From Nitzschia sp. pyKryTriq1 (lineage: Eukaryota; Bacillariophyta; Bacillariophyceae; Bacillariales; Bacillariaceae), in NCBI GenBank assembly GCA_956465555.1, contig OY101121.1, forward strand, positions 1,326,722-1,390,721: a stretch of 64,000 nucleotides of DNA. The letters are read 5' to 3'. The notes under the pieces were generated by a model. That model made no database searches. It saw nothing but the letters and a program-made list of their open reading frames with translations, and was not told the origin of the DNA. Below, in pieces: positions 32,822 to 43,509 of the stretch. Position 1 is the stretch's first letter, and every line of letters starts with the position of its first letter. The position numbers and the translations under genes were made by a program.

Positions 32822-34342
32822 ATGACGACGATGAGTTCCTCTGCTGAAAGCATGAAGATGGATGAATTCCAAGGGGCTTCCGAGTCGTCTCACAAACTTG
32901 CGCTGTCGCGTATGGAATATTTGAACGACGACGGCCAGGGTGATGGAATGGCGAAGCATGTCGTGGAGCTGCTGGAAAGCACGGTGAATTCTTGGCAGAA
33001 AAAGAAGGCGGCGGCACGGTTATCAATACAAGACGACGGCGATGGAGGAGAAGAATCACCATCGTCGGAAAACGCCTCGTCGTCATTCGAAGCGCGGCAG
33101 GTGATACAAATGTTGACGATTCTTCAGAATATCAACTTGGTGGATTCCACATTGACGGAAGAAATTGCCCGTTCTGCAGGGTTTTTACCGCGTCTTCGAG
33201 GTCTCTTAAACTCTCCAGAGAATGCTATTGCCACAACAACAACAACTAGTGGCAAAGACGAAAAGGAATTTCTGGAGCACCAGGTTCAAAGGCTCGTGTT
33301 CGATGTCATGACATCGTTTACACAGTCGAATAGTGAGGATGATGATAATGGTGATGATGCTTTACCCTTTTCAAGGTCTGAATTACAAAGCCGTCTTCCT
33401 CTTATATTCGCCTTGCCGCAATATCAAGAGCATACCTTGAAGATTTTGATCCAACAGTCGAATGATAAAGAGACAGCACAACATGATGTTGGTTTTGTCA
33501 TGTGGCCATCGTCAGTCACCTTGGCGCGATGGATCGCAATGAATCCTTCTATAATCATCGACAGTGCGGCCCAAAGTGGAATTTTGGAATTGGGAGCCGG
33601 GTGTGGTTTGGTGGGATTGACCGCCGCCACACTGTTGCAGCACAATGACGACCGTACTGCCGCGCAATGCACCAAACAAGAACAGCAAGGAAAGGAAAAC
33701 AATGCAGATTCCGCCAATACTATATTTCTGACGGACTATAACCCAACTGTACTTGAGAATCTTGCACGAAACATTCGCCTGAATGATCTTGACGAGGTGC
33801 AGACGACAGTGGTCGGATTAGATTTCTGGGATCAACCAGATAGCTCCGAAAACAACAATGAAAATGATGATATCACCGGCACCAGAAAAGCAAACGCAGC
33901 ACAGGCATGGGTGGACATGGATGGAACAAGAAGACCACAAGTCAGCCTCGTCCTAGCTGCTGATATTCTTTGTTATTCCAATGACGCCGAGCTGGTCGCC
34001 AACACCATCCAGGCAGCCCTTGTCGAGGGTGGCCAAGCAATTTTGGTATCCGCCGATGCCAATCTAAGATTTGGGGTTGAGCATTTCCCCCAAGCCTGTC
34101 GAAATGCTGGCTTGGAGATTGAGATTACAACCATCGTTGCCGATCAGCCTGAAACCGCCCGCAGCAATGACGGAGAAAGAACAAGTGGTGCTGCTAGCAG
34201 TACCACCGGTAGTAGTAGCAGGGACGGTGTCGGTTGTATGAACGAACTTTTGGTACACGACTTGGAGCAGACCACTGGCTTTACCAAGGATTACAGTACT
34301 TTAATGTTCAAAGTCACAAAGCCAATAACTAACAAGAATTAA
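32822..34342 (+). CDS. METTL21-type lysine methyltransferase
   Basis: Single-exon, 506 aa. The N-terminal 220 residues are helical with acidic low-complexity runs (SEDDDNGDDA) and are of unknown fold. The catalytic part is a class I SAM methyltransferase of the METTL21/Methyltransf_16 group: VGFVMWPSSVTLARWI, then motif I ILELGAGCGLVGLTAA, FLTDYNPTVLENLARNIRLN (motif II acidic residue), and LVLAADILCYSNDAELV (the DxxY-like active loop). Members trimethylate lysines on chaperones, eEF1A or similar proteins. A Ser/Gly-rich insert lies near the C-terminus. The target cannot be read from sequence. Confidence 0.8.
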   Translation: MTTMSSSAESMKMDEFQGASESSHKLALSRMEYLNDDGQGDGMAKHVVELLESTVNSWQKKKAAARLSIQDDGDGGEESPSSENASSSFEARQVIQMLTILQNINLVDSTLTEEIARSAGFLPRLRGLLNSPENAIATTTTTSGKDEKEFLEHQVQRLVFDVMTSFTQSNSEDDDNGDDALPFSRSELQSRLPLIFALPQYQEHTLKILIQQSNDKETAQHDVGFVMWPSSVTLARWIAMNPSIIIDSAAQSGILELGAGCGLVGLTAATLLQHNDDRTAAQCTKQEQQGKENNADSANTIFLTDYNPTVLENLARNIRLNDLDEVQTTVVGLDFWDQPDSSENNNENDDITGTRKANAAQAWVDMDGTRRPQVSLVLAADILCYSNDAELVANTIQAALVEGGQAILVSADANLRFGVEHFPQACRNAGLEIEITTIVADQPETARSNDGERTSGAASSTTGSSSRDGVGCMNELLVHDLEQTTGFTKDYSTLMFKVTKPITNKN

Positions 34343-35007
34343 TCTAGTAGAGAGAGTAGTAAACCTTAAAGTTTTCATCAAAACGTACGTAAAACCGTAG
34401 ACTACTGGAGACTGCCTCGTCTCTACTACAGTACCTAGTAGAAGTAGTACCGGTAGTATTGTACCGGTGCGGTAGACCAAACGAGTGAGTATCCTGGAGT
34501 GGGAGTACCAGTACGAGATTAATCGGGTCCATTGAGTCGAATACAATGGTCCGTCCCGCGTCTTTGAGTAGTCAGGTTAATCGGAAATCGGAAGTCTTGG
34601 TGGGACAGGTCAAGCATTCATTAGTCTACTCTAGAGCTAGTAGTAGAGTAGTCTACTCTTCTTCCGTTGAGTTTCGAATTTTGCGGGAACCAATGCGGGA
34701 GCGTGTCTTGTTACCCTTCTCTTCTGTACAAGTACCATGATGTACTGTACCGGTACAGTACCAGTACAGTACCATGGTTTTGCGCCCCCATAGTCTCTTG
34801 TAACACGGTTGTCCCATCATCAGTACTCAATCATCGACACAGCATACTCCGCATCTCTATCCACATTTATTGTTGTTGCTATCATCTCCCACGGCAAGCA
34901 ACGTCTCGGGGGACTTTATTTCGACAGCGTGGAAAAGCAAGCCGGAGAAAGAGTAGTTCGTGCATCATCAGCAAAAACAAAACAAGAGCAACCCAAACCG
35001 CCACGAC
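34343..35007. other. Intergenic stretch with GTAC and TAGTAGAGTA motifs
   Basis: No gene. GTAGTCTACT, TAGTACCGGTAGTATTGTACCGG and GTACTGTACCGGTACAGTACC swarms at 34420-34470, 34618-34660 and 34740-34775; then the promoter and leader of the glycosyltransferase gene. Confidence 0.65.
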
Positions 35008-36756
35008 ATGGCTCCCAAAACAAATTTTCCCTCACCGGCAGGCCATCGTAATAATAACCATCACAACACGATGTTATCCGCGTCACCCTCCAAGTCCCCT
35101 CCCAGCACACCGCACTCGAGTAGCAGTCCTCGACTTCGGTCTCCTCGCGGATCGCCGCGGCATGGCGGCGCCGCGATGGTATACAATTTGTTGCGACACA
35201 CCAAGGGGATGCTATTTCTCGCGGCGATGGCGGTGATACTTTTGATACGACCGTCCAGTATGGACCCGGGAGGCAACCTGGGGGCGTTTATGGATGCTTC
35301 GTCGTCGGCGACCTTTGACTTGGGGACCTTGATGGGTGGCGCTACTGCTCCTACGACTAGCAGTAGTGGTTTCTCCTCGCCATCCTTTATGACTCCAGGG
35401 CACACAATATCAACAAAATCCTGGGAAGAAGAAAAGGATTCCTACAAGGAGGCCGTGCGAAAGTCCCGCGCTGGTAGTAGCACAAGTACGAACCGGGCCC
35501 TTTCCAACTATGATCCCGACCTGCATCCGCTCGTTCCCCTCCCAAAAGAAGAAGGTTCGCAATCATCTTTATTAGCTGCGAAAGATATCATTCCCGCAGT
35601 GGATGTGCACATGATTGTCGACGTCAGCAGTGACTCTGCTTCGGTAGGCCCCCAGTCCAAGTTTTTGTTGGACGGATTAGAACGATCCCCCTACACCAAC
35701 GTGGTGGGGATGACCTTTTTGAACCCCACCATGCATCAAGTTCAAATAGGACAACGAAGAAGCTCGTCGCTTGTTCCTATGGTATGGATGGTAGATTGGG
35801 GTTCAATGCAGCGCGATTGTCACCGACTCGAACGGGTTTTGGAAAAGTTGCAACGAAAGGAAAAGGAGTATGTGCTCTTGGTGGATTACACTGGATCGAC
35901 TCGACAATCCAAGTGCGATTCTTTGTTCTTGGGTGACCCATATGTGCGACTTGCGAAACGTACCATTGTCACCAACCGACACTACGATCATGCTACGCGA
36001 CAAATTGTCCCAGGAAGTATCTCCGAGAATACCGCTATGAGTACTACTCATACTAGTAGTAATACGGAACAACAGGAACCAGTGATGCAAGCATCCTTGG
36101 TAGTTCGAGAACGATTTGTGACGGCGCTTCGGAATAGTACACGGTCGAGGAATCCAATGAAGTCTACCCGCCGGACGGATCTTTGCTTCTTCTGGAAACC
36201 GGGAGACTATTCTCATTATGGTTTTTGGAGACGGGATGTTTCGAATTTTGTAAAACGAGTGGGCAAGTCCTCCAAGTATACCACGCTGGTAGATGTGATT
36301 GCCAATGATGAAGAGGGTATGGTACTGGGGAATATTCAGCTGAAATATATCAAGGCTCTATTGCACTGCAAACTTGTAGTCATTGCCCAACGGGACGAGT
36401 GGGAAGATCACTATCGACTCTATGAAAGTCTCGCCAGTGGAGCACTGGTCCTGATGGATTCCATGCTCGCTCCTCCTGAAGGCTTGCGGAACAAGACCAA
36501 TGTCTTGATCTACGACAGCCTGGAATCTCTCGAACGTCTCATTCACTATGGTTTGGAACGTGATAGTCGGAGACAATCGATTGCGAAAAGGGGAATGCAA
36601 TTGGCATTGGGACGTTACCGATCGTGGCATCGAGTCGAACAGCTCTTGTTTGGACAGCCACTGTTTCAAGTCGATCAACCTCTGGTCGATGCTCCGCCAA
36701 AAATGACGAGGCCTCAAATATCGTTGGTCGACGGTGATGTGGCCGTTTCAACGTAA
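35008..36756 (+). CDS. Type II membrane glycosyltransferase, exostosin-like
   Basis: Single-exon, about 582 aa. The first ATG is 35008. A Ser/Pro/Arg-rich cytosolic tail of about 60 residues precedes one anchor (GMLFLAAMAVILLI), then a Ser/Thr-rich stem and a luminal domain. The C-terminal half has the look of exostosin/GT47 or GT-B enzymes: KALLHCKLVVIAQRDEWEDHYRLYESLASGALVLMDSMLAPP, the conserved acidic nucleotide-sugar region, then VLIYDSLESLERLI. Glycan-building in the Golgi is the likely role; donor and acceptor are unknown. Family assignment rests on the C-terminal pattern only. Confidence 0.65.
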   Translation: MAPKTNFPSPAGHRNNNHHNTMLSASPSKSPPSTPHSSSSPRLRSPRGSPRHGGAAMVYNLLRHTKGMLFLAAMAVILLIRPSSMDPGGNLGAFMDASSSATFDLGTLMGGATAPTTSSSGFSSPSFMTPGHTISTKSWEEEKDSYKEAVRKSRAGSSTSTNRALSNYDPDLHPLVPLPKEEGSQSSLLAAKDIIPAVDVHMIVDVSSDSASVGPQSKFLLDGLERSPYTNVVGMTFLNPTMHQVQIGQRRSSSLVPMVWMVDWGSMQRDCHRLERVLEKLQRKEKEYVLLVDYTGSTRQSKCDSLFLGDPYVRLAKRTIVTNRHYDHATRQIVPGSISENTAMSTTHTSSNTEQQEPVMQASLVVRERFVTALRNSTRSRNPMKSTRRTDLCFFWKPGDYSHYGFWRRDVSNFVKRVGKSSKYTTLVDVIANDEEGMVLGNIQLKYIKALLHCKLVVIAQRDEWEDHYRLYESLASGALVLMDSMLAPPEGLRNKTNVLIYDSLESLERLIHYGLERDSRRQSIAKRGMQLALGRYRSWHRVEQLLFGQPLFQVDQPLVDAPPKMTRPQISLVDGDVAVST

Positions 36757-36980
36757 GTCTCTAGCTAGAGTGAGAGCATTGTTATTTATGCACTCTTTCA
36801 ATAATTAGCCAACCTATTCCATTGCTGGTTAATATACCGTACTGTACATTCTGTAGCCTAGACTTCCCACCAAAATCACTGCTAGGAAGACCACTGAAAC
36901 AAGACTAAACTAGACTAGTCTACTAAACTATTATCTTGAATCGTATTGCTTCGGATGAGATGGGTGCGGCCTCTCTATTC

Positions 36981-39197
36981 TTAGCTAGGCGTGCGGACGC
37001 TACCAGTTGCCATTTCGTACAATTTGGTAAAGATGTTGGCTCCGTCATCGCGCAATCCCGAATGTTGATACTCGTTCGTGACGTAGGTCTTGCATTGCTC
37101 TAAAGGTCCACCCCGAGAGGCGACCTTCATGGAGTTCTCAAAGTCCACGTACATGTCGCCATAGTACACGGCAGCTGCCGCCCGTGACACTCCACTCTGG
37201 CTGTCCAATACCTTGCGCATATGGTCCTTGTCGTACAGTGGGCCCCAATCGTTCTTCTGAGCCAAGGCTGTTGCCAATGCGGAGCAACCCACCCCACTGC
37301 ATTCGGCATAATCCTGGGACATCCAAGGAAAGACCATTTCTCCGAAAAACAATGTAGGGATCGAGTCATCGTCAGTCGCTTTACTGGTAACTTGGTAATC
37401 GAAAATTTCGGGTGGTTTATCCAAATACGCACGATCTGCCGCCCAGTTGGATGGTGAATTCTCTGGTCCATCGGCATAAATGCTCTCGTGGAGCCAGTAG
37501 TAGATTGGGTAGTCGTCAAAGGGTTGTGCCGAGTCAAAATATTTGACAAAAGCCCGAGTCAAATCGTTCGATTCGGAATCCAAAAAGGCGGATGAAAAGA
37601 GATTGTGCATGGAAGCAAAGCTCGAAGGTCCTCCACCCAAGGCCATGCCATACTGCAAGAATCGACGGGCCGTCAACGTCCCTCCCGAGGGTAACTTGGC
37701 AGGCTGTTCCATTAATGTGCGCACAATCTTCTTGACGACCGCGATATCTCCAGGATACATGTCGTAGTACATTAAACTTCGTTCGCGAACGCGTTCCCAT
37801 AATTTGGAGTAGGCTTCATAGGCGGGCGTTAGCATGGGCGCAATTCCCCCTGTCATCAGGCAAACGCGAGGAGGGTGCTCTACAAAGGATAGGTAGGACA
37901 TCATACAAAAGCCTCCGAAGGATTGGCCAAGAGCAGCACCCCAGGGTCGTGGGCCGGGAGGATTCGAACCAGGTTCGAGAGGTAGCATCAAGGCTTCGCG
38001 AAGATATTCCGCATCCTGTACAATAGCGTCTGCGCGAAACTGGGCCATGTAGTTAGTGGCTTCCTGCAAGGCCGATTGCACCTTTTCATAATCGCCTGAG
38101 TGGGAGGTCTTTAAGCTTTCCAAGGACGCATTATTGGGTTCGGCCTTGTTGTCCAGTAAGAATAGGTCTGGAAAGCGCTTTTCCAAAGTTTGTTTCGTAA
38201 CTGGTGTCGATTTTCCCGTCCCGCGCTGATCCATTAATACCACACGCTTGTACTTTGTCAACGCCTTGGCTCCCCAGCTTGATTCTCCTGAAAAGGCTAG
38301 ACCAACCACTGGCACAGGCGAGCCGAAACCAGGTCCACCTTGCAAATAAATTATCATGTCATCAGCATTGGCTAGTGCTGCCTTTTCAATGTACGCCGCG
38401 GCCCGCTTTTGAGGTGTCATTCCATTCAAAGACTGGAACCACTTGAATGTGGCTTCGTCTTTGACTTCTTCCACCATGGTAAAAGCCAAGTCAATGCGAG
38501 GATTTTTGCTATCTGGCCCCAAGAGCGGAACCGACAAGCGATGTTCTGTGACGACGATTTGGCGTCCACTGCCGCAGGCATGAAATGCTGCTGGCGAAAT
38601 GATTCGATGGTTTCGTTCCTGTTGCAGCATGGCTTGTTTCAATCGATCTTGAGCTTTGGCAAGGCCTCCTCCACTATCGCCGTCTTTTGCCTTCGCAGCT
38701 GTTGCTGCCTTTGCTTTGCTCGTAGGTGTCGTGTTGTGCAACCAACCAGTTCGAGCTGTTTTAGAAGAGTTTCCCTCGTCTTCTTTCGACTGCTGGCTTA
38801 CTTGTCTTCGGTCCCCGTTGACTGGTTGCCAAAAGTCTGGCTTGCTCGGGGTGTTGTGATTCCAACCGGTGGCCGGAACCCGTTCGTCTTTTGACGACTC
38901 TTCGTCCGGTTTTTCACTTTGGCTTTCGCTGAACAGCTGCGACCCACCTCGAAATGCAGTGGTGGTGGTGGTGCGAGTATCAATAGTAGTGGCGACGGAA
39001 AGCTTGTTCCACGATCGGCCGATGAAACGCGGAGTGGAAGAAAATGCTCTCGCGGCAGTAGTACTGCTGAGAGTGGTTGTTACCAGTGTTCGCCCACAAA
39101 GTAGCAGAATGCCCATCCACGGGATGCGGTGGTGCCATATACTGGTGATGAGTATTGGAAATAGTCGAATGCTGGATCGAGGCAGACCGCTGGTCAT
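36981..39197 (-). CDS. Serine peptidase S33 (prolyl aminopeptidase-like)
   Basis: Single-exon, 738 aa. The alpha/beta-hydrolase core shows the S33 features: oxyanion turn YLQGGPGFGSP (about residue 287), VVLMDQRGTGKST (about 322), and nucleophile elbow ALGQSFGGF (Ser near 426). Family members cleave N-terminal proline from peptides. A cap region and the catalytic Asp/His region lie in the C-terminal third (PTLFFGEMVFPWM, then DKDHMRKVL). The first 200 residues hold a hydrophobic leader ending TTAARAFSS, a plausible plastid or secretory junction, and two WNHNTPSKP/WLHNTTPTSK-like repeats of unknown use. The protein is longer than bacterial enzymes because of this extension. Confidence 0.8.
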   Translation of the reverse strand: MTSGLPRSSIRLFPILITSIWHHRIPWMGILLLCGRTLVTTTLSSTTAARAFSSTPRFIGRSWNKLSVATTIDTRTTTTTAFRGGSQLFSESQSEKPDEESSKDERVPATGWNHNTPSKPDFWQPVNGDRRQVSQQSKEDEGNSSKTARTGWLHNTTPTSKAKAATAAKAKDGDSGGGLAKAQDRLKQAMLQQERNHRIISPAAFHACGSGRQIVVTEHRLSVPLLGPDSKNPRIDLAFTMVEEVKDEATFKWFQSLNGMTPQKRAAAYIEKAALANADDMIIYLQGGPGFGSPVPVVGLAFSGESSWGAKALTKYKRVVLMDQRGTGKSTPVTKQTLEKRFPDLFLLDNKAEPNNASLESLKTSHSGDYEKVQSALQEATNYMAQFRADAIVQDAEYLREALMLPLEPGSNPPGPRPWGAALGQSFGGFCMMSYLSFVEHPPRVCLMTGGIAPMLTPAYEAYSKLWERVRERSLMYYDMYPGDIAVVKKIVRTLMEQPAKLPSGGTLTARRFLQYGMALGGGPSSFASMHNLFSSAFLDSESNDLTRAFVKYFDSAQPFDDYPIYYWLHESIYADGPENSPSNWAADRAYLDKPPEIFDYQVTSKATDDDSIPTLFFGEMVFPWMSQDYAECSGVGCSALATALAQKNDWGPLYDKDHMRKVLDSQSGVSRAAAAVYYGDMYVDFENSMKVASRGGPLEQCKTYVTNEYQHSGLRDDGANIFTKLYEMATGSVRTPS

Positions 39198-39878
39198 GCT
39201 GCGTTGGTAGCGGTATGTACAGTTCGCGTGCAGATGGATACTACTTTAGATGGACTACTCCTGTTCGAGGGTCGAATGAAGTGAAGTAAGGGTCTGCTAG
39301 CAGGGACATGTGTACTGGTACAAAGACATGCGACCCATGTGGACGATGGAAGGAAGACAAGATCATCAAGTCAAGATCTCGTCATCATCGGTGGCGGCGG
39401 CAGCAGCCATGAGCGCGGATAGGATCCATTCTTTACCGGTACAATACTACTACTTGTACTGAACGTGTACCTGTACACTGTACAGTACGAGTACAGTACT
39501 GGGGGTACCGGTACCACTGGTACAGTAGACTACTCATGCTGTGTGCTGCACGGAACAGTATGTAGCAAATCTTTCGTCTTGCATCCATCCGTTGGAGCCA
39601 GTTTTGGTCGGGTGGGTCGGAACCTCGAGATTTTTGACGATGACGTGTTTCGTCGAATGGGATGAAGAGGATGCGATGCTGTAGATGTAGAAGAAGCGAG
39701 AAACTGCTGGACAATTTCCATTCCTTTTGATTTTCAATTTCAAAGGAGCTAATCTTATTGTCATTGAGAAACCACCAGACTTGACATGGATGAATAGATT
39801 ATTAGATGCAACAATTAGAATCGTCATTTTCGTCTGAGAACTGGTGCAGTGTCGCAGTCTGATTATCGGGTTGAAATA
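39198..39878. other. Divergent spacer with GTAC swarm
   Basis: No gene. About 100 bp at 39435-39535 hold eleven GTAC tetramers with CCGGTACC and AGTACTG palindromes. The rest is presumed promoter for the peptidase and lipase genes. Confidence 0.7.
39435..39535. repeat. GTAC palindrome swarm
   Basis: TACCGGTAC, TGTACAGTAC, GAGTACAGTACTG, GGTACCGGTACC in close order; eleven GTAC by eye. Confidence 0.85.
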
Positions 39879-41798
39879 ATGGGATCCCAGACTCATCGTA
39901 GCGATCTCAGTTCGACCGCTACAAAAAATAAAGGCCGCTGGCCCGCCTGGGCTTCGCCGGGCGGCCGAAAACAACCCATAATCTTTTTCTTCTTCCTTCT
40001 GATGTGCCGTTTGGAGCTTCTACATGGATTTGACTACAAAGGTAGCTCCCGTTCAGCTGGAGCGCTGTACAATTACTCTTCAATATTGGACGATGTTGTC
40101 AAAAGCTATTCCGACCCCAGAAGCATCATAGGTCGAACCAGCGTCAGAGCCAAAGGAATTTTTCGGAATTTGTGGTTGCGAGGGCGAGAGCGAAGTGTAT
40201 CTATGGTGGAAGGGGTACGTGCCTCGTACAAATTGAGAGGCGGGGGCGACTCGTCGTCGCGCGATCGTCGCTTGCCATCGTCCACGGACTTTGATATGTT
40301 GGGCCGATCCTTCACCATGTTAATGGCATGGATCGTCTTCTATCAAGCCGCTTGGGCGGGCGTCGTTGCTCATCGTAGGAGCTTCTTCGGGGTGCGTGTG
40401 TGGACGTTGGTTGTTCCATGATCGTTTAGATCTTTGTCATCGAACAACATTTCTCACTCAAAATTCTTGCTATCCACTTGCCGTTTCATTGCGTGCACAG
40501 CTGGCAGTTCGTTTGGCAAAGAGCGACACGATTTCTGCTGTGAGAACGATACAAACAATATTGGATTCGGTGGATGATCACGGTGTGGTAGATGTTTTCA
40601 ACAATTACCCGATACAGGAATTGATCGCAGCAATATATGCGCTCTCTCGTCTGCAAGCTGCAAGTGAATTTCATAACGACACTGTTTACGGTGAGACAGG
40701 AACGTTTCATCCGATGAAAGACTTTCCGCTACTGGAAGATGATGAATTGCTGGAGGAACTTTGCCACTATGCATCTTTTGCCTCTGCAGCTTATGGCTGG
40801 TGGCTGGATTTGGCGACTGCGGGTCGGTTTCATCGTGGCGATCTTCATGCCGTTCTCAGAATGACAAAAATTGACCCTGAGGATGTTGTCAAAGTCGACT
40901 GGGAATCGAGAGCCAACCGTCCGGTACGTGTAACAAGGATTGTGCAGGATTCATCGCATCATCATATTACTTCTTCTACCAGTAGAATCTAACTTTTTTT
41001 TTAAAGGCATTCTTCATTGCACGGGATAGACAGCGAAAACGGATCGTGCTATCCATCCGAGGAACATGGTCGGCCCATGATATATTGACGGATCTTTGTT
41101 GCACTCCTGAAGAATACTTCGTCTCCTCACGGCGTCACCGCGCACATAATGGCATGTTGGGGGCAGCAAGAGCGGTGAAAGCATTGGCGGAGGAAATCAT
41201 CGAGAAAGAGCTCAATGACAACCCAGAGTACACTCTACTTCTTGTGGGCCATTCATTAGGGGGGAGCGTTGCGGCAATCCTTGGGCAAATATGGTCTGAT
41301 TATTTTCTAGGGGTTACGGTGTACACCTATGGTCCAGCATGTGTAGCCCCGATGAATGACATGAACAGTGACAAGATTGTTTCCGTACTCCTGGAGGGGG
41401 ACCCATTTTCATCGGTATCTCTGGGCCATGTGGCAGATACATCGCGGGCGTTGGCGTATCTTTGCGACGAAGACGACTTGCGAACTGCCATCTTGACAGT
41501 CACAGATGGACCTCTAGATTCTCTGGACAAAGAAGATCTACAATGGTGTAGCGACAAAATGGAAGACATAAGGAAGCACATGACAGGGGAAAAAATGTAT
41601 CCCCCCGGCCGTCTTTTGTTCCTAAGTGACCCTGAAGGAAAGAAAGGTCCACCTGTGATCCAAGAAATTCCACCTAACGAGTTTGATGAGCTAAAGATCA
41701 GTGCGCGAATGTTCGATCTATCACGACACGTACCACGGGTGTACCAGCGTAGACTCAAAAATGCTCTGCGCAGTCGGATTTCCGATCCAAATCGATGA
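39879..41798 (+). CDS. Class 3 lipase, diacylglycerol-lipase-like
   Basis: Three exons (39879-40391, 40501-40923, 41007-41798, all phase 0; donors GTGCGT and GTACGT, acceptors CACAG and TAAAG) give about 575 aa. Two hydrophobic helices (IIFFFFLLMCRLELL and FTMLMAWIVFYQAAWAGVV) lie in exon 1. The catalytic region has RKRIVLSIRGTWSAHDILTDL, then the nucleophile elbow LLLVGHSLGGSVAAIL, Asp candidates near GDPFSSVSLGH and a downstream His. This matches sn-1 diacylglycerol lipases, which release 2-monoacylglycerol and fatty acid from DAG; they are membrane-anchored. The ATG at 39879 is the first in frame. Confidence 0.8.
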
Positions 41799-42351
41799 AA
41801 CATCGGCATCTGACCCACCAGATGCCACTAGGGGGGACGGCCGTCCCAATATGGATGAGGTAGAATTGCAAATGCTAGTTTCCTTGCTGTTGAGCAGGCT
41901 TCTCTGGGCCGACAAAATCGCAGTCGAGATTGCCATAGAGAGAGAGACGCGCTATAGAGAGAGACGCAGTGTGCCGGTCCGCTACAACTTTTGGCTACAA
42001 GTACAGTGCTCGTAATTCTGGGTTCACCCTTCGGCGACAATAGCAGCAGTTTGCTGGGTGGGAACGGACGACTTGCCTCGTGCAGTAAGCTTCATATCGA
42101 GAGGCTGCAGCACCTGCAACCTTGATCCAGTGTAATTGTCACCAATCGAAACGATACACGTTCGCGTAGTACTGTACTACCGGTAGTAGTAACTACAAAG
42201 CGGCGTCGACCCGTACGATCGAGTCGCGAGAAAAGAGAAAGTGAAATTAATACTCATCATTCTCTCATCTCGTCTATTCTCTCCTAAAGAGTAGAGAGGT
42301 AGTCGTCTACTACTGTACCGGTATCTACGACCTAGTTCCTGTACTTAGGCT
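41799..42351. other. Convergent intergenic stretch
   Basis: No gene seen. TACCGGTAGTAG palindromes near 42178 and TAGTCGTCTACTAC-type repeats near 42300; 3' regions of both neighbours. Confidence 0.6.
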
Positions 42352-43509
42352 CTACTCGACCACTGCCCAAAGTCCATGCTCTTGCAGTTTCTTCTTTTTG
42401 TTGTCGTGGCCAACGATAAAGTTGGCATGTACATTAACCACGGCATCCCGTTGCTGTTTCGTGAAGGTTTCAAAAAACTCTCTACCATTGGGAAAGAGCG
42501 CGGAGGGCAATGGCTGGACAATATGCAATTCCTGTTTCTCGACACCCGCTTTCCTCAACGTGTCTCCCAATAGCTGAAACTTGTGATAGTTCGAATAGAC
42601 TGTGTTCCAAATCCCCTGGTTCATATCTTTCTTCTTCAGATTTTTCTCCCACGATTGTATCCATTCCAGACCATATCGATTCGCCTTGATTGCCATCAGC
42701 CCCGTACATAAATTATAACCATGACTATACTTCTTGTCCATCCAATCCACAATCATGTACCCATCGGAGATAGTTCCAATTTCCTTGTCGTCCTCGTCTT
42801 GAAGATGAACAAGAGGATTGGATTTCCAGACGGTATCCGCATCAACGTAGATGATATTCCGACCCGTGCACAAAACACTCAGCATTCGCGTGGGCCGTTT
42901 TGCAACCAGTGTCACATATTTCCAATTGCCGAACTGAAAAGCTTGGTTCTCGTCCTTTCCAGTTACTTTTTCCAAATGAGTCGGGACGACCACCATATTT
43001 TCGGGCTTTTGGCCAAATTGCTTGGTGAGTTTTTCGAAAGAGTGTGAATCTTCCGCAAAAAGAACTAGCTCGGTATCTTGTTCGATTCCAAGGAGCTCAT
43101 AGTGGTGGTACCAATTTTGAAAGAAATCATAGTAGCCGTCGTTGACGGTCATGACAATGGTCCACTGCTTTTTGGTTTCTCGATCGAACTCGACCAGATT
43201 TCTTCCACGACAAATGTCTCCGATGGTAGAGTCCGTGTGTATCATATCCCAGCCAACAGGAAGAGACTCCTTTGTGACCGTACTTTTCGTCTTCGCGAGA
43301 AAGCGACCACCATCTTCGGACCGAACCACCAACAAGAAGATCAACGACACCAGGAACAGACAGCCTTTCCACACCAAGCCGATAGAACCACGAATTAGGG
43401 TCTTCTTGTGATGTTCTTGGTATTTTGATGTAAAGTGTGGGAGCGTGTCTGTATCCCTTCTCCCAGATGATGATGATTCAGATTGCGAAATGGCGCTCGA
43501 ACGCAACAT
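42352..43509 (-). CDS. Nucleotide-diphospho-sugar transferase (GT77/PF03407-like)
   Basis: Single-exon, 385 aa. A Ser-rich cytosolic tail and one membrane anchor (GLVWKGCLFLVSLIFLLVV) make it a type II Golgi protein. The luminal domain has WTIVMTVNDGYYDFFQNWYHH, ELVLFAEDSHSF, then TRMLSVLCTGRNIIYVDADTVW, where DAD is the metal-binding DxD, and YNLCTGLMAIKAN. This is the pattern of PF03407 glycosyltransferases (GT77 arabinosyl/xylosyl type and relatives). It is likely to add a sugar to secreted protein or polysaccharide; specificity unknown. Confidence 0.8.
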   Translation of the reverse strand: MLRSSAISQSESSSSGRRDTDTLPHFTSKYQEHHKKTLIRGSIGLVWKGCLFLVSLIFLLVVRSEDGGRFLAKTKSTVTKESLPVGWDMIHTDSTIGDICRGRNLVEFDRETKKQWTIVMTVNDGYYDFFQNWYHHYELLGIEQDTELVLFAEDSHSFEKLTKQFGQKPENMVVVPTHLEKVTGKDENQAFQFGNWKYVTLVAKRPTRMLSVLCTGRNIIYVDADTVWKSNPLVHLQDEDDKEIGTISDGYMIVDWMDKKYSHGYNLCTGLMAIKANRYGLEWIQSWEKNLKKKDMNQGIWNTVYSNYHKFQLLGDTLRKAGVEKQELHIVQPLPSALFPNGREFFETFTKQQRDAVVNVHANFIVGHDNKKKKLQEHGLWAVVE